This document shows, one piece after another, positions 1 to 4,880 of a stretch of 7,618 bases of DNA (within the stretch, counting starts at the first letter, position 1; every line of letters begins with the position of its first letter). The notes under the pieces were generated by a model. That model did not search any database and was not told the origin of the DNA. It saw only the letters and a program-made list of their open reading frames with translations. This stretch comes from Aquifex aeolicus. GTDB taxonomy: Bacteria > Aquificota > Aquificia > Aquificales > Aquificaceae. The stretch spans positions 1 to 7,618 of the forward strand of contig DQVZ01000060.1 in NCBI GenBank assembly GCA_015661465.1, written 5' to 3'. Position numbers and translations under genes: made by a program.

Positions 1-45
1 CTTCCAACTATCAAATGAAACTTTAAATCTTCCCCATGAGGGCAT
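1..45 (-). CDS. 5' fragment of an unidentified leftward gene
   Basis: Only the first 15 codons are inside the window, read on the minus strand from an ATG at 45-43: MPSWGRFKVSFDSWK, still open at the window edge. The case for a real gene is a consensus Shine-Dalgarno (AGGAGG on the minus strand, 56-51) exactly 5 nt before the ATG, and its divergent arrangement with mazG across a short AT-rich gap. The fragment is too short for family assignment. No signal peptide or membrane segment is visible. The start is quite secure and the function is unknown. Confidence 0.6.
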   Translation of the reverse strand, partial: MPSWGRFKVSFDSWK

Positions 46-88
46 AATCTCCTCCTACAATTAAATTTATTTTTAAAATTTAAAATTT
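46..88. promoter_or_regulatory. divergent promoter region, leftward gene / mazG
   Basis: This 43-bp gap separates two divergent starts and must hold promoters for both unless transcription enters from elsewhere. The mazG side (61-88) is almost pure A/T. It contains two TAAAAT boxes (74-79 and 81-86) that resemble a -10 element. If 74-79 is used, transcription would start about 2-3 nt before the mazG ATG, giving an essentially leaderless mRNA, which fits the lack of a Shine-Dalgarno there. No convincing -35 box is visible. The assignment is inferred from position and composition. Confidence 0.35.
51..56 (-). promoter_or_regulatory. Shine-Dalgarno of the leftward gene fragment
   Basis: The minus strand reads AGGAGG within GTAGGAGGAGATT, with 5 nt between it and the ATG at 45. 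It is the strongest Shine-Dalgarno on the left side of the window and is what fixes the start of the truncated leftward gene. Confidence 0.75.
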
Positions 89-862
89 ATGGGAGAAAAA
101 AAGTATACATTTCAAGACTTGATTAAAGTCATGGAAGAGCTTAGGCAAAAATGCCCTTGGGATAGAGAACAGACCCACGAGAGTTTAAAAAAATATTTAA
201 TAGAGGAAACCTATGAGGTTCTTGATGCTATAGATAGTAAAGATGACGAAAAATTAAAAGAAGAATTGGGAGATTTATTACTTCAAGTTGTATTTCATTC
301 CGAAATTGCGAAGGAAAGAAATGCTTTTGACATAAATGATATAATAGATAATCTCGTAAAGAAATTAATAGAAAGACACCCCCACGTTTTCGGAGACGCA
401 AGCCCGAAAGATGTGCTCAAAAACTGGGAAAAAAAGAAAATGGAAAAAAGAGAAAGCATTTTTGAAGGAGTTCCCAAACACCTTCCTGCTTTAATGCGCT
501 CCCAAAAGTTGCAGGATAGGGCCTCGCAGGTAGGTTTTGACTTTCAACATATAAATCAGGTTTTTGACAAAATTCAAGAGGAGATAAATGAGTTAAAGGA
601 ATCTCTTAAAAATAACGACAGGGAGAATATAAAACATGAAATAGGAGATATACTGACCGCTGTTGTTGAACTTGCGAGATTCGTGGATGTGAACGCTGAA
701 GAAGCTCTCCAAGAAGCCAACGAGAGATTCATAAAAAGATTCTCTTATATAGAAAAGAAGGCTAAAGAGATGGGGAAAAGATTGGAAGAGATGAGTTTGG
801 AAGAAATGGATAAGCTCTGGAACAAGGCCAAAAAGTTAGAAAACACCCGAAAGGAGAGTTGA
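89..862 (+). CDS. mazG: MazG, nucleoside triphosphate pyrophosphohydrolase
   Basis: A cytosolic house-cleaning enzyme that hydrolyses (d)NTPs to the monophosphate and pyrophosphate; in E. coli it also affects ppGpp levels. The 257 residues match the usual length of about 260 with two MazG domains. The N-terminal domain has the family signature CPWDREQTHESLKKYLIEE (22-40), then EExxE (39-43) and ExxD (E59, D62), the acidic magnesium ligands. The C-terminal domain repeats the pattern with EEINE (164-168) and ExxD (E184, D187), so both metal sites look intact. The ATG at 89 has no Shine-Dalgarno; it was chosen because the hallmark motif starts about 20 residues later, as in homologues. The last 27 bp overlap the end of the convergent ArsA-like gene. 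Identity is secure. Confidence 0.95.
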   Translation: MGEKKYTFQDLIKVMEELRQKCPWDREQTHESLKKYLIEETYEVLDAIDSKDDEKLKEELGDLLLQVVFHSEIAKERNAFDINDIIDNLVKKLIERHPHVFGDASPKDVLKNWEKKKMEKRESIFEGVPKHLPALMRSQKLQDRASQVGFDFQHINQVFDKIQEEINELKESLKNNDRENIKHEIGDILTAVVELARFVDVNAEEALQEANERFIKRFSYIEKKAKEMGKRLEEMSLEEMDKLWNKAKKLENTRKES

Positions 863-1738
863 GAACTCCTTAAGTTTATCGTATCCCACAACTTCCTTTT
901 CCATAAAAGGAATAAGAATCAACTTCAAATGACCGAACTTCTTTTTGATATCGCTCATGTATTTTTCTTCTACTTCCTTCCTACTTCTGAGGAAAGGGTC
1001 TTCCGACTTGGAAGGTAGTATTTTATTCACTATCAGTTTTTCAACGTTAATTCCTTTATTCTTTAGGGAAGATATTAACCGATAAGTTTCTTCAATTGGC
1101 AACTTTTCGGGAGTAAGTATAGGAATAAATTCGGAATGATTGTAAATAATTTCGGAAAGTTCCGAAAATCTCCTTTTTCTTTCCCGGAGATATTCGAGAG
1201 CTGTATTTCTTACTTCTCTACCGCTAAGGCTTCTTAGTTCTTCAATATTCTTTTTGAGCTTTATTATTTCTTCAAATAAATTTCCCAAAGAGCCTACAGT
1301 TTTTAAAAGCCCTAGCGTATGCCCTGTAGGTGCGGTGTCAATTACAAAGACATCAAATTTTCCTTTTCTGTGTACTATCTCCTTTGACAGGGCTTCAAAG
1401 ATAACTATATCTTCTATCCCTGGGCTTTCTCCGAGTGTAGTGAGTATTTTTTGAAGGTGAGCCTCCATTTGAGGTTTTAACACTGCCTTTGAAAGGTTTA
1501 GAACTTTCCGCTTATACTCCTCAAGTTCTTTTTTTATATTTATCTCCTTGACAGTAAGGAATTCCGTTATTTCTTTCTCATCCTCTACTCTTTCCGAGAA
1601 TATATCGGAAAGAGAATGGGCAGGGTCGGTAGAGATAAGCAAAACCTTTTTACCTTCTTCGGAAAGTTTAACCGCAAATGCCGAGGAGACGGTAGTTTTA
1701 CCTACTCCTCCTTTTCCTCCAAAGAAGTAAACTTTCAT
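836..1738 (-). CDS. ArsA/Get3-family ATPase, single domain
   Basis: A 300-residue P-loop ATPase of the deviant-Walker (SIMIBI) ArsA/Get3 group. Visible motifs are the P-loop GGKGGVGKTT (7-16, with signature lysine K9 and K14), switch I STDPAHSLSD (36-45), switch II DTAPTGHTLGLL (134-145), and a late PEKLPIEET segment (210-218) typical of the family. Residues 160-200 are helical and highly charged. It has one ATPase domain, unlike the duplicated E. coli plasmid ArsA. It lacks the CxxC zinc motif that dimerises eukaryotic Get3; in fact no cysteine is present. Family members drive arsenite export with ArsB or handle membrane proteins. No arsB, arsC or arsR is in the window, so an arsenic role is not supported and the substrate is unknown. 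The ATG overlaps the upstream epimerase stop (ATGA), implying translational coupling. Family certain, function not. Confidence 0.9.
   Translation of the reverse strand: MKVYFFGGKGGVGKTTVSSAFAVKLSEEGKKVLLISTDPAHSLSDIFSERVEDEKEITEFLTVKEINIKKELEEYKRKVLNLSKAVLKPQMEAHLQKILTTLGESPGIEDIVIFEALSKEIVHRKGKFDVFVIDTAPTGHTLGLLKTVGSLGNLFEEIIKLKKNIEELRSLSGREVRNTALEYLRERKRRFSELSEIIYNHSEFIPILTPEKLPIEETYRLISSLKNKGINVEKLIVNKILPSKSEDPFLRSRKEVEEKYMSDIKKKFGHLKLILIPFMEKEVVGYDKLKEFSTLLSGVF
851..871. terminator. possible hairpin at the convergent mazG/arsA-like gene ends
   Basis: AAGGAGAGTT (851-860), a GAG loop, then AACTCCTT (864-871) form an 8-bp stem with a 2-nt bulge. The structure spans the mazG stop codon and the last codons of the convergent ArsA-like gene, where a shared two-way terminator would be expected. 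Only short, broken T-runs follow on either strand, so it is not a textbook intrinsic terminator. Low confidence. Confidence 0.25.
1588..1614. repeat. perfect 10-bp inverted repeat inside the ArsA-like gene
   Basis: CTCTTTCCGA (1588-1597) and TCGGAAAGAG (1605-1614) are exact reverse complements around a 7-nt spacer. They fall in codons 42-51, directly after the switch I motif and about 125 nt from the start codon. The 8-mer TCGGAAAG also recurs at 1152-1159 and 1659-1666. Part of the recurrence comes from Ser-Glu codons on either strand, so a structural role is unproven. Confidence 0.7.
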
Positions 1739-2667
1739 CTTTTCACTTTAGAAAGTATATACGGCAAGTAATCCTTTATTCCTTCCTCTAAGGAGTATTG
1801 AGGTTCATATCCTAAATATTCCTTTACTCTGGATAAATCTGCCTCCGTATACTCTTGATAAAAATCGTAGGGACAATCGAAATATTCCGCTTCGTAATTA
1901 GTTCCGAGTTCTCTGTTTAAAATTTCCACTATTTCGTTAAAGCTTCTGGCTTTTCCCGTTGCCACGTTAAATATACCCGATACCTCCTTTTCGAGTGCAA
2001 GCAAGTTAGCCCTTATTACATCTTTTATATAAACAAAGTCTCTTTTCTGCTGTCCCCACTTAAAAAGCCTTGGCTTTTCCCCCTTTATCATTTTTACCGC
2101 AAGCTGGTATATCATGCTGGCAGTTTTTCCCTTATACTCTTCCCTCGGTCCGTAAACGTTGAAATATCTAAATCCCACTATACTCATATCGGGATACTTC
2201 TCCATATACTCAAGGGCTATGTAATCCATCATTAATTTTGAGAACCCGTAAATGTTTTCGGGTTCAAGACCTTTGTCTTCTCTCATGGGCGGTGGAGTGT
2301 TTCCGTAAACCCCAGCGGAAGAAGCGTAAATTACCTTTGCCTTCCATTCAACCGCAAGTTCCAGTAAATACCTGAAAGAATCCGCATTTGTCTTCATCAT
2401 CCTATATTGGTCCATAACTGTGGTATCGGTAATTGCCGCTTTATGGAATATTACATCGAAGTGAAAATTTTTACCTATATACTCCCAAAAAGAAGGGTCG
2501 GAAATATCTCCTGTAATCACCTGTCCTCTGAAACCTATAAGGTTTTTAAAATGACCAGAGGAAAAATTATCAACTACGTAAATCTTGGCTTCAGGATATT
2601 TTTCTTGAAGTGTGTGCACCAGATTAGAACCTATAAATCCCGCTCCGCCGATGACGAGTATTTTCAT
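1735..2667 (-). CDS. hldD: extended-SDR sugar-nucleotide epimerase, HldD-like (ADP-heptose 6-epimerase)
   Basis: A 310-residue NAD(P)-dependent epimerase of the extended short-chain dehydrogenase family, the same length as E. coli HldD. It has the Rossmann motif GGAGFIG (7-13), an acidic residue after strand 2 (VVDN, 31-34), serine at ASSAGVYG (115-122), and the catalytic pair Y140 and K144 in YGFSK. Features that favour HldD over GalE, from memory of the E. coli sequence, are VGFRYFNVYGPREEYKG (164-180), with K179 near the second catalytic lysine of HldD, then KRDFVYIKDV (208-217) and YQEYTEADL (270-278). HldD converts ADP-D-glycero- to ADP-L-glycero-D-manno-heptose for the LPS inner core, which would imply a Gram-negative envelope. 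The ATG at 2667 has no Shine-Dalgarno. The gene is first in a two-gene operon with the ArsA-like ATPase. The fold is certain; exact substrate is likely but unproven. Confidence 0.85.
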   Translation of the reverse strand: MKILVIGGAGFIGSNLVHTLQEKYPEAKIYVVDNFSSGHFKNLIGFRGQVITGDISDPSFWEYIGKNFHFDVIFHKAAITDTTVMDQYRMMKTNADSFRYLLELAVEWKAKVIYASSAGVYGNTPPPMREDKGLEPENIYGFSKLMMDYIALEYMEKYPDMSIVGFRYFNVYGPREEYKGKTASMIYQLAVKMIKGEKPRLFKWGQQKRDFVYIKDVIRANLLALEKEVSGIFNVATGKARSFNEIVEILNRELGTNYEAEYFDCPYDFYQEYTEADLSRVKEYLGYEPQYSLEEGIKDYLPYILSKVKR

Positions 2668-2721
2668 AATACTAATTTATATACCTGGTTCTTAACGAAG
2701 TTAGAGTTGTGAGTATAAGTT
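2668..2721. promoter_or_regulatory. divergent intergenic promoter region, hldD-like / DUF454-sigma-54 activator operon
   Basis: These 54 bp separate two divergent starts, neither with a Shine-Dalgarno. On the minus strand TATAAA (2681-2676) lies about 8 nt before the ATG at 2667, so a start from it would be nearly leaderless; no good -35 is visible. On the plus strand TATAAG (2714-2719) abuts the ATG at 2722 and is too close to serve that start. A small palindrome-like TAACGAAGTTA (2693-2703) sits near the middle and could be an operator half, but its 4-bp arms are easily due to chance. No -24/-12 (GG-N10-GC) sigma-54 element is seen. Confidence 0.35.
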
Positions 2722-2928
2722 ATGAAGTTTATTTACGTTCTCTGTTTCTTACTGCTTTCGATTTTGGGATTCATAGGTTTGCTACTTCCCTTGGTTCCTT
2801 CAAGTCCTTTTTTTATCCCTGCTCTATTTTGCCTCTATAAAGCTTATCCCAAACTGGTGAAGAGAATTGTAAATATAAAGTTTATAAGGAAATATGTACC
2901 CCGTAGGGTTCTGGATAAATTAAATTAA
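2722..2928 (+). CDS. short DUF454 (YbaN-like) inner-membrane protein
   Basis: A 68-residue hydrophobic protein. The first 40 residues are largely apolar with a break at PLVPSSPFF (23-31), giving either two short membrane helices or a hairpin. The remainder is strongly basic (KLVKRIVNIKFIRKYVPRR), which by the positive-inside rule should be cytoplasmic. The run from GFIGLLLPLVPSSPFF through PALFCLYKAYPKL matches the conserved start of DUF454/YbaN proteins, whose function is unknown. Most members are near 115-130 residues with a second hydrophobic half, so this one is about half length. It ends with a clean TAA and the next gene begins 8 nt later, so it is either a natural minimal form or an old truncation. 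No Shine-Dalgarno precedes the ATG. It is the first gene of the rightward unit. Confidence 0.75.
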   Translation: MKFIYVLCFLLLSILGFIGLLLPLVPSSPFFIPALFCLYKAYPKLVKRIVNIKFIRKYVPRRVLDKLN

Positions 2929-2936
2929 TTTTCTGG

Positions 2937-4439
2937 ATGAAAAGTAAAACTTTAAAGCTAAAGGAACTTTACGTAGTAAATGAAATAACAAAAATACTTA
3001 CTGGGGAGTACACATTTGATAAAAGTCTGATGGAAGTTTTAAAAGTTCTTTACTCGTATATGGGAGTAGAACATAGCTTTATAGCCGTAAAAGAGGGGAA
3101 ATCGGTGAAAATTAAAAGTTTCTTCGGTTCCGTTTTAAATAAACCTGTAGCTTTTAAAAAAGGTGAAGGGATTACCGGAAGAGTATTCAAAAGAGGAACT
3201 CCTGTAGTTATACCAGCTGTAAAAAACAGTGAACTATTTGTTAATAAGACGGGCATAGGAGAAATATTAACTGAAAATCATTATCTCGTGGCAGTTCCTG
3301 TGAGGGTAGGAGGGGAAATAGAAGGAGTTCTGGTTACATTCCGAGAGTTTGAAGATACAGAGAGTGTTGAAAAGTTTCTCGAAACCCTTAGCATTATAGG
3401 GAATATCTTAGGGTTATTCTTTAAACTGCACGAGAAGCTGGAAAGGGAAAGGGAAGAATGGGAGGAAGAGAAGAAACTTTTAACAAGGGAACTCCAGGAA
3501 AAATATTCACTACACGGTATTATAGGTAGAAGCAAGGCAATAAGGCAGTTAATCGAGCTAATAGAGAAAGTATCGAAAACTGATAGTACTGTTCTCCTGC
3601 TTGGTGAAAGTGGTACTGGGAAGAGTCTTATAGCGAAAACCATTCATTATGAAAGTCCGAGAAAGGAAAAACCCTTCGTTACGGTAAACTGTGCAGCCAT
3701 ACCGGGAGAGCTATTGGAAGCGGAGCTTTTTGGTTATGAAAAGGGAGCATTCACGGGAGCTTACACCTCCAAGAAAGGGAAGTTTGAATTGGCAAACGGA
3801 GGAACTATCTTTCTCGATGAAATCGGAGATATGCCTTTAAACCTCCAAGCAAAACTTCTCAGGGTTCTTCAGGATAAAGAACTGGAGAGACTCGGGAGCG
3901 AAAAAACGGTAAAAGTAGATGTAAGGATAATTGCGGCGACTAATAAAGATTTGAGAAAACTCGTTGAAGAAGGAAAGTTTAGGGAAGATTTGTATTACAG
4001 ACTTAACGTAATACCTATTCATGTTCCACCGCTCAGGGAGAGGAGGGAAGATATTCCTCTTCTCATAGAACACTTCCTTGACGAGTTTAACGAAAAATAC
4101 CAAAAAAGGGTATACCTTACAAAGGAGGCTATGCAGATTCTTCTCGAATACGACTATCCCGGAAATGTTAGGGAGCTTGCAAATATAATAGAACGAATCG
4201 TTATTTTAAACGAAGGAAGAGTAGCTCCCGGAGATTTACCCGAACATCTTAAGGAAAAAAAGATAAAGGAAAAGGGAGACCTTCCAAGATTCATAGAAGA
4301 AACGGAAAAGGAAAGAATAATAGAAGCTCTGGAAAAAACCGGTTACGTTAAATCAAGGGCGGCCAAACTTCTTGGATACACTCTCAGACAATTGGACTAC
4401 AGGATAAAGAAGTACGGTATAGAAATAAAGAAGTTTTAG
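2937..4439 (+). CDS. NifA-like sigma-54-dependent transcriptional activator (GAF, AAA+, Fis-type HTH)
   Basis: A 500-residue enhancer-binding protein that remodels RpoN-RNA polymerase by ATP hydrolysis. The N-terminal GAF sensor (about 10-160) has the NifA-like GEGITGRVFKRGTPVVIP (76-93). A charged coiled-coil linker (about 163-190) leads to the AAA+ domain (about 193-425), which contains Walker A GESGTGKS (223-230), the sigma-54 contact loop GAFTGA (270-275), Walker B IFLDE (291-295), sensor I AATN (333-336), arginine-finger candidates R349 and R355, and sensor II GNVREL (409-414). The C-terminal Fis-type HTH (about 457-495) contains SRAAKLLGYTLRQLDYRI (473-490), close in style to NifA. There is no response-regulator receiver domain. 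The only cysteine is C252, so the cysteine cluster of oxygen-sensitive rhizobial NifA is absent. All ATPase motifs are intact. No nif gene is in view, so the regulon is unknown. The ATG lacks a Shine-Dalgarno and follows the previous stop by 8 nt, suggesting reinitiation. Confidence 0.93.
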   Translation: MKSKTLKLKELYVVNEITKILTGEYTFDKSLMEVLKVLYSYMGVEHSFIAVKEGKSVKIKSFFGSVLNKPVAFKKGEGITGRVFKRGTPVVIPAVKNSELFVNKTGIGEILTENHYLVAVPVRVGGEIEGVLVTFREFEDTESVEKFLETLSIIGNILGLFFKLHEKLEREREEWEEEKKLLTRELQEKYSLHGIIGRSKAIRQLIELIEKVSKTDSTVLLLGESGTGKSLIAKTIHYESPRKEKPFVTVNCAAIPGELLEAELFGYEKGAFTGAYTSKKGKFELANGGTIFLDEIGDMPLNLQAKLLRVLQDKELERLGSEKTVKVDVRIIAATNKDLRKLVEEGKFREDLYYRLNVIPIHVPPLRERREDIPLLIEHFLDEFNEKYQKRVYLTKEAMQILLEYDYPGNVRELANIIERIVILNEGRVAPGDLPEHLKEKKIKEKGDLPRFIEETEKERIIEALEKTGYVKSRAAKLLGYTLRQLDYRIKKYGIEIKKF

Positions 4440-4472
4440 TAAAATATATAAGTCTTCAGGATGAAAGGAAAC

Positions 4473-4478
4473 GGAGGT
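4473..4478 (+). promoter_or_regulatory. Shine-Dalgarno of the 127-residue hypothetical gene
   Basis: GGAGGT lies 5 nt before the ATG at 4484, in the 44-nt gap after the sigma-54 activator, and supports that start. It also lies inside a 12-codon reading frame (4461-4499, ATG to TAA) that overlaps the start of the hypothetical gene in another frame. Confidence 0.75.
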
Positions 4479-4483
4479 AGGAA

Positions 4484-4867
4484 ATGGAACTGTGGGTAAA
4501 GATTGATGGAGAGAAAAAGAAGTATCAAGGTTCCTTCCAAGCAGTAATGGAAAACCTGGTCAAAGATGGAAAGGGAAAAGAGGTTCAAATATTGTGTATG
4601 CACGCTCCTCCGAGAGAAAGAAGAAGGTTTAAAAGGGAATTAAGATGGTACGATAAAGACATTATAAAAACTGCCTCCGCAATAGCAACTTGGTTTTATA
4701 TAAAGGAATACAGGAAAATAAGGAGAAGAATAAAAGAATTGAAAAACAGAGCAAAGTATCTCTCTAAAGGGGAAATAATGTATAATCCCAGAATTATGAA
4801 AGAGGTTGAAAACTTAAAGAACAAACTATCGGAAATAGAGAAAAAAATAGAAGAATTAAAAGTATAA
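4484..4867 (+). CDS. unrecognised 127-residue basic protein with C-terminal helical region
   Basis: I do not recognise the family. Residues 1-40 look like a small alpha/beta unit: MELWVKIDG as a strand, a helix near 17-28, and EVQILCMH (33-40) as a strand. An arginine-rich patch follows, PPRERRRFKRELR (42-54), then a mixed segment with TASAIATWFY (63-72). From about 74 to 126 the protein is almost entirely helix-forming and charged, with spaced I/L residues that suggest a coiled coil (EVENLKNKLSEIEKKIEEL, 107-125). The single cysteine is C38. No signal peptide or clear membrane helix is visible, so it is probably cytoplasmic. The basic patch could bind nucleic acid or anionic surfaces, but that is a guess. 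The consensus Shine-Dalgarno and tight placement before the fructose bisphosphatase gene make it a real, expressed gene. Confidence 0.8.
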   Translation: MELWVKIDGEKKKYQGSFQAVMENLVKDGKGKEVQILCMHAPPRERRRFKRELRWYDKDIIKTASAIATWFYIKEYRKIRRRIKELKNRAKYLSKGEIMYNPRIMKEVENLKNKLSEIEKKIEELKV

Positions 4868-4873
4868 AGGAGG
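4868..4873 (+). promoter_or_regulatory. Shine-Dalgarno that decides the FBP aldolase/phosphatase start
   Basis: AGGAGG begins directly after the previous gene's TAA (4865-4867). It lies 4 nt before the GTG at 4878 and 7 nt before the ATG at 4881. The 7-nt spacing and the ATG make 4881 the better start; the two starts differ by one residue. Confidence 0.7.
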
Positions 4874-4880
4874 GAAGGTG

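Noticed and set aside
2242..2265. 7-bp inverted repeat GAACCCG/CGGGTTC inside the HldD-like gene
   Set aside because: Several 7-bp dyads with short loops are expected by chance in 7.6 kb, and nothing else marks this one.
2407..2712. Open frame of 101 codons on the plus strand
   Set aside because: It is antisense to the Rossmann-fold part of the HldD-like gene and runs into the intergenic gap; the HldD-like frame has clear motifs and this one has none.
2714..2719. TATAAG as a -10 box for the rightward operon
   Set aside because: It ends 2 nt before the ATG at 2722, so transcription would begin inside the gene; no supporting -35 box.
3281..3643. Open frame of 120 codons on the minus strand
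   Set aside because: It is antisense to the sigma-54 activator, Ser/Phe-rich as expected from the complement of Glu/Lys-rich coding sequence, and has no motif or Shine-Dalgarno.
2937..4439. Evidence for a nitrogen-fixation locus
   Set aside because: Only the regulator resembles NifA; no nif structural or cofactor gene is present, and NifA-like GAF activators serve other regulons.
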